The position numbers and the translations under genes are program-made. This document shows positions 7,810 to 16,267 of a DNA stretch of 64,000 nt, in pieces (positions within the stretch are counted from its first letter, which is position 1; each line of letters begins with the position of its first letter). The DNA is from an uncultured Nonlabens sp. (GTDB taxonomy: Bacteria > Bacteroidota > Bacteroidia > Flavobacteriales > Flavobacteriaceae), in NCBI RefSeq assembly GCF_947495285.1, contig NZ_CANLXZ010000001.1, positions 121,941-185,940 of the forward strand, in the 5' to 3' direction. Below the pieces are notes generated by a model that was not told the origin of the DNA, did not search any database, and worked only from the letters and a program-made list of their open reading frames with translations.

Positions 7810-8972
7810 AATGATTTGGCAAGTCGCAAGCTTGTAAATTGCCATCTAAGTGGCGCGTGAAAAAAGTTTCTATATGTAGGTCTAGCATGGTTTTCTGGGG
7901 TAGCAATAGAGCCACCACGCAATACCTTTTGATTAACCATAAATTTACCATTGTACTCACCTAGAGCTCCTTCTGGTTTTTTATAATTAGGATAAGGTAG
8001 GTAGGCGCTTTCTGTCCATTCCCATCGCTTACCGTGATTAAAGTGCGATTGTGCGACTTCCCATTCAAATTCTGTGGGAAGCCTCATGTTTTTCCATTGA
8101 GCAAAGGCAAATGCTTCAAAATAAGAAATATGTGTTACGGCTGCATCAGGGTTTATAGCTGTATTTCCCTTTAATAAATAGCTGTACCATTTTCCATTAA
8201 CATTGTGCCAGTACATGGGTGATGTTATTGCGTTTTTTTTTACCCAATCCCATCCTTCTGTATGCCATAGCATTACATTAGAATAACCACCGTTATTAAT
8301 AAATTCTATCCACTCTCTATTAGTTACTAATGTATTACAAATAGCAAATGGTTCCAAAAACACTCGATGTCTAGGTAATTCATTATCATAACAAAACTCT
8401 TCAGAGTCATGTCCTATAGAGTAAATTCCTTCTTTGATATGAATGAATTTTTTATTTCCCTCTTCAATCAATTCCTCGTTTGAGAAATCTTTATATTTAG
8501 GTTGTAATGGATTATTACCTAAGATGTATTTAATGTCTGTAAGTAGCAGTTCTTGATGCTGCTTTTCATGATGTATTCCTATTTCTAAAATAGGAGCAAA
8601 TTCTTCATTGAAATGGTTTTCAATCAAGTCTATTATATGAGATGTAACGTGGTCTCTGTACTCATAAACTTCTTTGACACTAGGTCTAGAAAGGTTACCG
8701 CGATCGGTGCGTATGACTCTTTTACCTACACTTTCATAATAGCTGTTAAATACATAAGAATAGCTATCGTGATGCTTTCTGTAATTAGGTAAATAGGGAC
8801 TTAATAAAAATTCTTCAAAAAACCATGTAGTATGACCTAGATGCCATTTAGGTGGAGATACGTCTACTACAGGTTGCACGACATAATCTTCCGTTTGTAA
8901 CGGTTTACATATGTGTTCAGAATCAGATCTCGTTTCTTTGAAAAGATAAAGAAGTTTGTTTTTAGGAATCAT
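7806..8972 (-). CDS. egtB: Hercynine sulfoxide synthase EgtB
   Basis: EgtB is the iron enzyme that couples a thiol (cysteine or gamma-glutamylcysteine) to hercynine using oxygen. The 388-residue product has an N-terminal DinB-like domain with WHLGHTTWFFEEFLL (His near 47) and the iron-binding HxxxHxE in HHEKQHQE (His135, His139, Glu141). A C-terminal FGE-sulfatase domain follows (RHRVFLEPFAI, MRLPTEFEWEVA, VLRGGSIATPENHARPTYRNFF). The stop overlaps the egtD start (ATGA), giving an egtB-egtD-DUF427 operon. Which thiol donor is used cannot be told here. Confidence 0.93.
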   Translation of the reverse strand: MIPKNKLLYLFKETRSDSEHICKPLQTEDYVVQPVVDVSPPKWHLGHTTWFFEEFLLSPYLPNYRKHHDSYSYVFNSYYESVGKRVIRTDRGNLSRPSVKEVYEYRDHVTSHIIDLIENHFNEEFAPILEIGIHHEKQHQELLLTDIKYILGNNPLQPKYKDFSNEELIEEGNKKFIHIKEGIYSIGHDSEEFCYDNELPRHRVFLEPFAICNTLVTNREWIEFINNGGYSNVMLWHTEGWDWVKKNAITSPMYWHNVNGKWYSYLLKGNTAINPDAAVTHISYFEAFAFAQWKNMRLPTEFEWEVAQSHFNHGKRWEWTESAYLPYPNYKKPEGALGEYNGKFMVNQKVLRGGSIATPENHARPTYRNFFHAPLRWQFTSLRLAKSL

Positions 8973-8977
8973 CTTCT

Positions 8978-8985
8978 CAAAGTTA
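8978..8985 (-). promoter_or_regulatory. Candidate -7 element of the egt operon
   Basis: TAACTTTG on the minus strand is a perfect TAnnTTTG. It ends only 5 bp before the egtB ATG at 8972, so the mRNA could be leaderless. I see no good TTG at the -33 spacing. Confidence 0.4.
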
Positions 8986-9052
8986 TGATGTTTTTTCTTT
9001 AAGTTTATTGTTCTCGTAGATTTTTATGAAATTGTTGTGTTTTTTGAGAATT

Positions 9053-9068
9053 CGCTTTCGCGAAAGCG
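9053..9068. repeat. 16-bp palindrome CGCTTTCGCGAAAGCG
   Basis: Exact copy of the dispersed palindrome, upstream of egtB and downstream of the next minus-strand gene. Confidence 0.9.
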
Positions 9069-9097
9069 TTCATATATGTTAGACAAATATCAGTTTA

Positions 9098-9391
9098 TTA
9101 TTCAACTTTAAGGATGCTGCTTATGGGAATAGTTACTCCTCTTTTAAGAATAATCGATTTTTGAGTTAGTCCCCATATAGTGGTGTTAATCATTAAAAGG
9201 TTGTTTAATGAATCTTTAAAGGTTATTAAAACTTTGTTTTTGTAAAGATTTCCTAATTGCATGCCTCGATATAGTTGATGAAATCTTAATTTTTGTTCAT
9301 TTGTATCTTTTAAGACATCTGTAGAGTTAAATTTTACTAAATACAAAAGCTCTTTTTGTGTACGGTAGACTTGAGGTTGTAAATTATGCAT
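9098..9391 (-). CDS. Hypothetical protein, 97 residues
   Basis: I do not recognise the family. The product has a balanced composition with no signal peptide or membrane segment, and a probable mixed alpha/beta C-terminal half (VLITFKDSLNNLLMINTTIWG then GVTIPISSILKVE). That pattern of strands around a polar turn resembles small regulatory or PilZ-like beta domains, but I cannot support this. It stands alone between egtB and a membrane protein gene. Confidence 0.5.
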   Translation of the reverse strand: MHNLQPQVYRTQKELLYLVKFNSTDVLKDTNEQKLRFHQLYRGMQLGNLYKNKVLITFKDSLNNLLMINTTIWGLTQKSIILKRGVTIPISSILKVE

Positions 9392-9567
9392 GATTTATTT
9401 TTTAAAAGGATTTGTGAAAAATGGGCGTTTTTTCCCATTGCTTGTTGCTAATTAAAAAATAAGATATCACAAAATTAAAACATAAAGATCAATTTTAGAT
9501 CTCATGTTCTCTAGCTTTTTATTGCTTTAAGAAGATGATTTTATAGTGTATTAGGCTAGGAGGTGTA
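9392..9567. other. Intergenic, no feature seen
   Basis: The 176-bp AT-rich spacer holds no open frame of note and no convincing hairpin. Confidence 0.4.
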
Positions 9568-10227
9568 TTAGTTCCAGCCTTGATTATTCTTGCGGTAATT
9601 TATTTGGGATGTTCTATCTTTCCTGATATAACTTACGAGCCAAATTGTTAAAACTAGTAATGTAGCTATAAATAGTACTATCATAATTAGAATTATTGCT
9701 TTGGGTGTGATACGGTTTGCCCGCTCGTCTGCAGCCTGTATACGCAGCTGTTCATTAAGATATTCTTGCTCTATTCGTTTTTTATCGCGTTGTTTTGCTT
9801 GTTCTTCTTTCTTAACTGCGCGATAGTAACTGTTAGGACTTATAGGTTTGTAATTTCTAGCTTTGGCATCTGTTAGATTTATGGATATGGGTTCTCCCTG
9901 CTGTTTATAATGTAATGGGTATATAGTGAATAATCCATTTTTAGGAAACTCTGCGATGTTGGTATAATGCTTCTGTCTGTAAATAACTTCATTAGTATCT
10001 GGATCGCGCATCTCTATCATGTGATAGGTGATGTTCTTTTGGTTTTTCCATTCTAAAATTACTTTCCCTGCGTTATGAGATTCTTTTATAGTAAGGTCGT
10101 ATAGATATAGCGTGCCAGTGGTCTTATACTGTGTGGTATCTATAGTGCGGTAATTTTTATAGGGATCTTCATTTGCATTTAAAACGTTGCAAAATATTAT
10201 GAATAAAAATAAAGTAGGTAACCTCAT
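9568..10227 (-). CDS. Secreted, C-terminally membrane-anchored hypothetical protein
   Basis: The 219-residue product has a signal peptide (MRLPTLFLFIIFCNVLNA) and a beta-rich domain of about 110 residues. A charged coiled-coil segment follows at about 125-165 (KKEEQAKQRDKKRIEQEYL), then one membrane helix near 172-195 and a short basic tail. This predicts an extracytoplasmic domain held on a stalk to the inner membrane. I know no family. It lies 9 bp downstream of thyA on the same strand, so it may be cotranscribed with it. Confidence 0.6.
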   Translation of the reverse strand: MRLPTLFLFIIFCNVLNANEDPYKNYRTIDTTQYKTTGTLYLYDLTIKESHNAGKVILEWKNQKNITYHMIEMRDPDTNEVIYRQKHYTNIAEFPKNGLFTIYPLHYKQQGEPISINLTDAKARNYKPISPNSYYRAVKKEEQAKQRDKKRIEQEYLNEQLRIQAADERANRITPKAIILIMIVLFIATLLVLTIWLVSYIRKDRTSQINYRKNNQGWN

Positions 10228-10236
10228 AAGTGTAAT

Positions 10237-11061
10237 TTAAACAGCTACTATTCCTTTTATACCAGGATGTGGATCGTAGTTTTCTAGAGTAAAATCCTCA
10301 TATGTAAAGTCAAAAATGTCCTTCACATCTGGATTTAACTTCATTCTTGGTAAATCTTTTGGCTCTCTAGTTAATTGTAAATCTACCTGTTCTCTTAAGT
10401 TGTTGTAAATGTGAACGTCACCAAAACTGTGTATGAAATCTCCATATTCTAGATCGCATACCTGTGCTACCATCATAGTTAGCAGTGCATAGCTCGCTAT
10501 ATTAAAAGGCACACCCAGAAATACGTCTGCACTGCGCTGATATAACTGACAACTTAATTTGTTATCAGAAACATAGAATTGAAAAAATGCATGACATGGT
10601 GGTAATGCGGCCTTTCCATTAGCTACGTTTTCAGAAAAGCTCTTGCTGGTATCTGGCATTACGCTAGGATTCCACGCGGTTACCATCATCCTGCGGCTGT
10701 TAGGATTAGTCTTTAATGTATTTATGACCTCTTTGATTTGGTCTATTCCCTGACTGTCCCAGTTGCGCCATTGGTGACCATAAACAGGTCCTAGATCTCC
10801 ATTTTCGTCTGCCCATTCATTCCATATTCTGACATTATGATCCTTTAAATATTGAATGTTAGTATCACCTGATAATAGCCATAATAGTTCATGGATAATG
10901 GACTTAAGATGTACTTTTTTAGTAGTTACTAGAGGGAATCCTTCTTGTAGATCAAAACGCATTTGATGACCGAAAATGCTGCGAGTACCTGTACCGGTGC
11001 GATCACCTTTATCAGTTCCTTTATCAATTATGTCTTGTAAGAGGTCTAAGTATTGTTTCAT
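10237..11061 (-). CDS. thyA: Thymidylate synthase ThyA
   Basis: ThyA methylates dUMP to dTMP using methylene-tetrahydrofolate. The 274-residue product contains the catalytic Cys in [12 protein letters not shown] (Cys156) and the substrate pieces [19 protein letters not shown] and DVHIYNN. It also has [16 protein letters not shown] near the start. Length is a little above the E. coli enzyme (264). A small membrane-anchored protein follows after 9 bp. It completes pyrimidine deoxynucleotide supply; no folA is seen here. Confidence 0.97.
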   Translation of the reverse strand: MKQYLDLLQDIIDKGTDKGDRTGTGTRSIFGHQMRFDLQEGFPLVTTKKVHLKSIIHELLWLLSGDTNIQYLKDHNVRIWNEWADENGDLGPVYGHQWRNWDSQGIDQIKEVINTLKTNPNSRRMMVTAWNPSVMPDTSKSFSENVANGKAALPPCHAFFQFYVSDNKLSCQLYQRSADVFLGVPFNIASYALLTMMVAQVCDLEYGDFIHSFGDVHIYNNLREQVDLQLTREPKDLPRMKLNPDVKDIFDFTYEDFTLENYDPHPGIKGIVAV

Positions 11062-11084
11062 AAGAATCTGGTAAATGATAGTTT

Positions 11085-11100
11085 CGCTTTCGCGAAAGCG
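11085..11100. repeat. 16-bp palindrome CGCTTTCGCGAAAGCG
   Basis: Exact copy, 24 bp upstream of the thyA start codon, in the thyA 5' region. It could lie in the transcript leader. Confidence 0.9.
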
Positions 11101-11168
11101 AATACAATATACAAATAACTTAAAATTTTAGTTGAGATAATAGTAAAACAACTAAGTTTACACAATTA

Positions 11169-11570
11169 TTAACTTGATATAGAGTCTGTGTTTTCTGGAG
11201 CAAAAGAACTTGCCCATTCTATAGCACTGGCTACATTGTTAAAGTAACCAAAAGAACCGTTGTATAGGGACTGTTCACTTGCAGCTTGCATTTTCTGTTC
11301 TTTTGAAGTGCCTATAATAGCAATGCCTACTATCATTTTGGGATTAACTAGTTTGTATACTTTAGGGTCTACTCCATGTCCGAACTCACGATTTGAAATA
11401 AAAACGATTTTATCCTTGCCGTAAAACTCTTTAAGGTCACGAAGAATGCTAGTTGCTATCTCATTGTTTACGACTACATCGGTATGTAGGTGACTAACTA
11501 CATAGTTGTTATAGCAATAGATCTTACCAAAGCTATAAGTGAAAACGTTATTGTAGTCTTTAAAGTCCAA
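11169..11570 (-). CDS. Hypothetical protein, SpoIIAA/STAS-like size
   Basis: The 133-residue protein has no signal peptide or membrane helix. Alternating strands and helices (IYCYNNYVVSHLHTDVVVN, IATSILRDLKEFYGKDKIVF, PKMIVGIAIIGTS, SAIEWASSF) look like a small alpha/beta domain such as SpoIIAA/STAS-like proteins common in flavobacteria. I do not see a phosphoacceptor motif. Function not assigned. Confidence 0.55.
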   Translation of the reverse strand: MDFKDYNNVFTYSFGKIYCYNNYVVSHLHTDVVVNNEIATSILRDLKEFYGKDKIVFISNREFGHGVDPKVYKLVNPKMIVGIAIIGTSKEQKMQAASEQSLYNGSFGYFNNVASAIEWASSFAPENTDSISS

Positions 11571-11651
11571 TTCTTATTAAGTGTTATAATTTGTATCAAA
11601 TCTACAACATTTCTTTAACATAAAATTGGGTTTATGAAAAAGGAATCGATT

Positions 11652-13391
11652 TTATCCAAAAAGCATTCCTGCTATAGTGGCTGTAAGTAATGCTGCACAT
11701 GTACCTCCTATCAAAGCTTTTACACCAAAGGCTGCTAGGGTTTTACGCTGGCCAGGTGCTAGAACTCCTATGCCACCTATTTGAATACCGATAGAGGCAA
11801 AGTTTGCAAAACCACAAAGGGCGTAGGTTGCGATAATGATAGATTTAGGGTGGAGTATTTTGCCTGCTTCTTTTAATTCTTTTAGAGATCCATAGGCTAT
11901 GAATTCATTAAGAATAGTTTTTTCACCTAGCAACTGTCCTACTAGAACTATATCTTCAGAATGTACACCTATCACCCATGCAATAGGTGCAAACAGGTTA
12001 CCTAATATGTATTGCATAGAAAGGCCATCATACCTGCCATCGCTAGAAGACACGATAATAGAATTAAGTCCAGAATACTCTCCTATAAGATCTTTAAGTC
12101 CAAAGTTTACTACTGCTATTAATGCTGTAAATACTAATAGCATAGCGCCTACGTTTACCGCTAGTTTTAAACCGTCTGTCGTACCTCTAGAAATAGCGTC
12201 TAATATGTTAGTCCCTATTTTATCTTTTGATACTTTAAGAGAGCGGTCTATTTTATTATTTTGATCTTCTGGGTAAAGCATTTTTGCGATTACAATAGCT
12301 GCAGGAGCGCTCATTATAGAGGCGGTAAGTAAATGTTTAGTAAATAATATTTGTTGAGCTTCACTTTCTCCACCTAAAAAGCCTATAAATGCAGCTAGTA
12401 CTCCACCTGCTATAGTTGCCATACCACCTACCATAAGGCATAGCATTTCTGACTTCGTCATTTTTTCTAAATATGGTTTTACCACTAGAGGTGCTTCTGT
12501 CTGTCCTATAAATATGTTTGCTGCCGCTGCAAGGGATTCTGCACCGCTTAACCTCATAGTTTTACTCATTACCCACGCGAGTACATAAACCACTTTCTGT
12601 AGTATGCCTAGGTAATAAAGTAAAGATGTAAAGGCAGAGAAAAACACAATAGTAGGAAGTACCTTAAATGCAAATACATAGCCCCAGTTCTCACTAGGGT
12701 CAATGAATTTACCGAATACAAACTCTGCACCGGCTTCACTAACAGCTAGAAATTTTACTACTCCAGTAGATATACCGTCAAAGATGTAGGCTACACTTTC
12801 AAATTTAAGTACCGATATAGCAAAAACTACCTGTAATGTAATACCTACTATTACTAGTCTCCAGTCTATTTTCTTTTTGTTATTACTTAATAGATAGCAA
12901 AAACCAAGTATAAAAAACATACCTATTATACCACGGTAGAAACTTTTAAAGCTAAAACCTAGGTCGTTTGATATTTGAAGATTATTTGAGGCTGGAGTTG
13001 GGGTTGCAGTTGTTTCTTCTTTTTTAATTAAAAAATGATAAGTGACCTCTTTATTTTTAATTGATAAACTGTCGTTATTTATCTTTTTTAAATCAAATTG
13101 CTCGAACTGTGAGTTGCTCGAGCTAGGGTTAGGGTATAAGGCGATAAAATCATTTTGGATTATAAACCTGCCGTTAACATTAAGGCTATCTATTCCTGTG
13201 TAAAACTTATAATTTTGTTTTGAAAAACTTATACTGTCTAGTATGTGAGCGTTTGCTCGTGAGTGATCCACTATTGTTGCATCATCAAATATCCATGTGC
13301 CTTCTAATGGTGTGTTCTCTTGTGCATTTCCTATAAATGAAAAGCAAAGTAATGCTAAAGCAGTAAAAATTCTGGCTATAAAGGATTTCAT
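11652..13391 (-). CDS. CNT-family nucleoside transporter with N-terminal periplasmic domain
   Basis: The C-terminal 400 residues are a concentrative nucleoside transporter: FVFGKFIDP, the long re-entrant motif GQTEAPLVVKPYL, MATIAGGVLAAFIG and YALCGFANFASIGIQIGG. These proteins import nucleosides with Na+ or H+ across the inner membrane. Unusually, a signal peptide (MKSFIARIFTALALLCFSFIGNA) and about 125 residues of a small beta-rich domain, lipocalin-like in look (LEGTWIFDDATIVDHSR), come first, then the membrane part. The start at 13391 places the signal peptide at the N-terminus; the longer frame to 13448 enters the DUF151 gene. The nuclease-like gene is 13 bp upstream, suggesting an operon. 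Confidence 0.88.
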   Translation of the reverse strand: MKSFIARIFTALALLCFSFIGNAQENTPLEGTWIFDDATIVDHSRANAHILDSISFSKQNYKFYTGIDSLNVNGRFIIQNDFIALYPNPSSSNSQFEQFDLKKINNDSLSIKNKEVTYHFLIKKEETTATPTPASNNLQISNDLGFSFKSFYRGIIGMFFILGFCYLLSNNKKKIDWRLVIVGITLQVVFAISVLKFESVAYIFDGISTGVVKFLAVSEAGAEFVFGKFIDPSENWGYVFAFKVLPTIVFFSAFTSLLYYLGILQKVVYVLAWVMSKTMRLSGAESLAAAANIFIGQTEAPLVVKPYLEKMTKSEMLCLMVGGMATIAGGVLAAFIGFLGGESEAQQILFTKHLLTASIMSAPAAIVIAKMLYPEDQNNKIDRSLKVSKDKIGTNILDAISRGTTDGLKLAVNVGAMLLVFTALIAVVNFGLKDLIGEYSGLNSIIVSSSDGRYDGLSMQYILGNLFAPIAWVIGVHSEDIVLVGQLLGEKTILNEFIAYGSLKELKEAGKILHPKSIIIATYALCGFANFASIGIQIGGIGVLAPGQRKTLAAFGVKALIGGTCAALLTATIAGMLFG

Positions 13392-13404
13392 AGAATGGTA
13401 ATGA

Positions 13405-14016
13405 TTATCGTTTAGATATTTCGTCTCTAATTTGTGCTGCCAGTTCATAGTCTTCGTTAGAAACTGCCTCGTTGAGCATTTTGTTAAGTTCTGGTATGGA
13501 GAATTTGCTGTAGTCGTCCATTTCCTGCGCTGCCGCGTTGATTAACTCTTCTATTATTTCTTCACCATCTAGTTCTTCGGCTTCCAGTTTTTTGTCTGGT
13601 TCTATATGCTGTTGTATACCTGCTTCTTCAAGAATGTTTTCATAGGTAAAAACAGGCGCCTTAAATCTTACGGCTAGTGCTATGGCGTCACTTGTGCGAG
13701 CGTCTATAATTTCTTCAATTTTGTCTCTTTCACAAATAAGACTGCTGTAAAATACACCGTCGACTAGTTTATGAATAATCACTTGTTTTACCACGATAGA
13801 AAATCGCTGGGCAAATGTTTTAAACAAATCGTGGGTAAGAGGTCGCGGTGGGCTCAATTCTTTCTCTAGTGCAATAGCTATACTTTGAGCTTCAAAAGCT
13901 CCTATTACAATAGGTAGTTGTCTTGATCCGTCTACTTCTTTGAGCACAAGGGCGTATGCACCATTCTGCGTTTGGCTATAAGAGATGCCTCGTATGTTAA
14001 GTCGTTTTAGACTCAT
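13405..14016 (-). CDS. Bifunctional nuclease family (DUF151) protein with C-terminal UVR motif
   Basis: Residues 1-130 match the DUF151/bifunctional nuclease family: GAYALVLKEVDGSRQLPIVIG, EAQSIAIALE, LTHDLF, and DARTSDAIALAVRFKAPVF. The last 35 residues carry a UvrB/UvrC-type motif (LNEAVSNEDYELAAQIRDEI). Members of the family can cleave DNA and RNA, but the cellular role is unclear. A nucleoside transporter follows 13 bp downstream, so salvage of nucleic-acid breakdown products is a reasonable guess. Confidence 0.85.
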   Translation of the reverse strand: MSLKRLNIRGISYSQTQNGAYALVLKEVDGSRQLPIVIGAFEAQSIAIALEKELSPPRPLTHDLFKTFAQRFSIVVKQVIIHKLVDGVFYSSLICERDKIEEIIDARTSDAIALAVRFKAPVFTYENILEEAGIQQHIEPDKKLEAEELDGEEIIEELINAAAQEMDDYSKFSIPELNKMLNEAVSNEDYELAAQIRDEISKR

Positions 14017-14036
14017 TGTTTTTGATTGCTATAAAT

Positions 14037-14084
14037 AAAAAAAAAGCTGTGCAAAAATGAGGTTTTTCTCCTATTGCACAGCCT
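14037..14084 (-). terminator. Intrinsic terminator after etfA
   Basis: GCTGTGCAA (14046-14054) and TTGCACAGC (14074-14082) form the outer stem, with an inner GAGG/CTCC pairing. On the minus strand a run of T follows from the A-tract just before 14046. Confidence 0.85.
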
Positions 14085-14120
14085 TAAATCTAATAAATTC
14101 TTAACTAATTATTAAGAATT

Positions 14121-15089
14121 TTAAGCATTTGCAGCTTTAAAAGCTTTTAATTTTTCAATTAGAGCAGGTACTACCTCAAAAGCATCACCCACAACACCAT
14201 AGTCTGCAGCTTTAAAGAAAGGTGCTTCTGGGTCTGTATTAATAACAACTTTAACCTTTGAAGAGTTAATTCCTGCAAGGTGTTGTATCGCTCCAGATAT
14301 ACCGATAGCGATATATAAGTTAGATGCAACTGGCTTACCAGTTTGCCCTACGTGTTCACTGTGTGGTCGCCATCCTAGATCACTTACTGGTTTAGAACAT
14401 GCTGTTGCAGCGCCTAGAACGTCTGCTAGTTCTTCTACCATACCCCAGTTTTCTGGACCTTTTAATCCACGACCTGCGCTTACTACTATTTCAGCATCTG
14501 CGATAGTTACTTTGTCGGTAGCTTTATCTACAGATTGTACAGTTACATTAAAATCTGCATCGTTTAAAGACGGTGTAAATTCTTGTACAGCACAATCTGT
14601 TGCATTTTCTTTAAGACCGTAAGCATTTTTAGAAAGTCCTACCAGTTTTACATTTGTAGTAATGGCAGTGTTAGAAAAAGCTTTGTTAGTAAAAACAGTT
14701 CTTTTAACTGTAAACGGCTCTGTAGAACTAGGTAGTGCTGTAACGTTAGATACATAACCGGCTTCTAGTTGTACACTTACTAAGGATCCCAAGTATTTAG
14801 AGTCTGCACTAGAACTTATAACTACTACGGTTGCTCCTTCAGCTTTTGCAGCTTGTGCAATCGCGCTAGCATAGGCAGCGGCATTAAATTTTTCTAATTT
14901 TGAATTTGCTACGTTGTGTAATTTATTTACACCATATGTACCTAGCTCACCAGCGTCATTTGCATTAAAAGATATAGCGGTAACAGTTGTTCCCATCATA
15001 TCTGCAACACCTTTTGCATAACTAGCTACTTCATAAGCGGTTTTTTTAAAACCACCGTTTTCTGATTCTGTATATACGAGTACTGACAT
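14121..15089 (-). CDS. etfA: Electron transfer flavoprotein subunit alpha
   Basis: EtfA carries FAD and, with EtfB, passes electrons from acyl-CoA dehydrogenases to the quinone pool. The 322-residue product has the C-terminal FAD domain signature: VVSAGRGLKGPENW, SKPVSDLGWRPHSEHVGQTG, YIAIGISGAIQHLAG and VINTDPEAPFFKAADYG. The N-terminal half is the usual alpha/beta domain with an Ala-rich middle. It follows etfB after 138 bp that hold a 16-bp palindrome, so the pair may not be tightly coupled. Confidence 0.95.
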   Translation of the reverse strand: MSVLVYTESENGGFKKTAYEVASYAKGVADMMGTTVTAISFNANDAGELGTYGVNKLHNVANSKLEKFNAAAYASAIAQAAKAEGATVVVISSSADSKYLGSLVSVQLEAGYVSNVTALPSSTEPFTVKRTVFTNKAFSNTAITTNVKLVGLSKNAYGLKENATDCAVQEFTPSLNDADFNVTVQSVDKATDKVTIADAEIVVSAGRGLKGPENWGMVEELADVLGAATACSKPVSDLGWRPHSEHVGQTGKPVASNLYIAIGISGAIQHLAGINSSKVKVVINTDPEAPFFKAADYGVVGDAFEVVPALIEKLKAFKAANA

Positions 15090-15152
15090 ATATTTTTATT
15101 TTTAAATAAGCATCCTTGTAATAAGGACGATTACCTGATTTGTTGTGGGTCT

Positions 15153-15168
15153 CGCTTTCGCGAAAGCG
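15153..15168. repeat. 16-bp palindrome CGCTTTCGCGAAAGCG
   Basis: Exact copy in the etfB-etfA spacer. The flanks TCGCTTTCGCGAAAGCGA extend the symmetry by one base on each side. Confidence 0.9.
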
Positions 15169-15227
15169 AAACTCTTAATAATTTTAACTTACAAGATTTA
15201 GTACCTTGAACTTTTAACCTTTAAAGA

Positions 15228-15974
15228 TTAAATCGCTTTTGCCTCGTTGTGAAGTAAGTCGATTAATTTATCAAGATCTCCAGCATCTACAAGAGTAACC
15301 TGACCTTTAGGTTCTGGCTTTTCAAAAGAAACGCTGTTAGTCTCTGTACTAGCATCTGTTGCTGGTACGACTTTAAGAGGTTTTTTACGAGCCATCATAA
15401 TTCCACGCATATTAGGAATCCTTAGGTCACTTTCTTCTACAAGACCTTTTTGTCCACCTATTACTAGTGGTAGGCTAGCGGTAACCGTTTCTTTACCACC
15501 ATCTATTTCACGTACAGCGGTTGCGTTAGTCCCGTCTACATCTAGGGAGATGCATGTGTTTACAAAACTAGCTCCGGTCATAGCAGCTACCATACCTGGC
15601 ACCATACCACCGTTATAATCGATAGATTCACGACCTGCGATAACTAGATCATAACCACCGTCTTTAATAACTGCAGTTAATTGTTTTGAAACCTGGTAAC
15701 CGTCAGTTGCTGGTGTGTCTACTCTTATTGCTGTGTCTGCACCTATTGCTAGTGCTTTTCTTAAAGTCGGTTCAACCTCTGCACCACCTACAGTAACTAC
15801 ATCTACACTAGCACCTTGTTTTTCTTTAAACCACATAGCACGTGTAAGACCAAATTCATCATTTGGGTTGATGACAAATTGTACACCGTTAGTGTCAAAT
15901 TGGGTATTGTTATCTGTAAAATTGATTTTTGAAGTGGTATCTGGCACGTGGCTAATACATACTAATATCTTCAT
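15228..15974 (-). CDS. etfB: Electron transfer flavoprotein subunit beta
   Basis: EtfB is the AMP-binding partner of EtfA in fatty-acid and amino-acid oxidation. The 248-residue product begins MKILVCISHVPDTTSKINF and has GRESIDYNGGMVPGMVAAM and the AMP-loop region LPLVIGGQKGLVEESDLRIP. It is first of the etfB-etfA pair and divergent from pdhB. Confidence 0.95.
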   Translation of the reverse strand: MKILVCISHVPDTTSKINFTDNNTQFDTNGVQFVINPNDEFGLTRAMWFKEKQGASVDVVTVGGAEVEPTLRKALAIGADTAIRVDTPATDGYQVSKQLTAVIKDGGYDLVIAGRESIDYNGGMVPGMVAAMTGASFVNTCISLDVDGTNATAVREIDGGKETVTASLPLVIGGQKGLVEESDLRIPNMRGIMMARKKPLKVVPATDASTETNSVSFEKPEPKGQVTLVDAGDLDKLIDLLHNEAKAI

Positions 15975-16267
15975 ATTTTATAGTCTTTAAAGTCTTTTTC
16001 AATCGTTTGCGAATTTAAGAAAAAAACGAGGAATAAACTATGCGTGCATAATAAATTTTTGTTTAATATTTTCTCACGTATTGCATTTCAAAGTTTTTCA
16101 ATCTAGAGTATAACACTTGTTTATTCTGTTGTTTCAAGGTTTCATGAATGTTTTGTATGATAATAGTAGGTAAAAGGTATTTTTTTTAGCCTAAAAATCT
16201 AGTATACTAAGTTCATGTAAGTTATTTTTGTTTTCTTGAAAAACTGAATAACATCATATCTTAATAT
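15975..16267. other. Divergent etfB / pdhB promoter region
   Basis: This AT-rich spacer of 293 bp must hold both promoters. TATTTTTG at 16223-16230 is a possible -7 element for pdhB, and TAAATTCG near 16008-16015 on the minus strand is a near-match for etfB. Neither has a convincing -33 partner. No open frame was seen. Confidence 0.35.
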
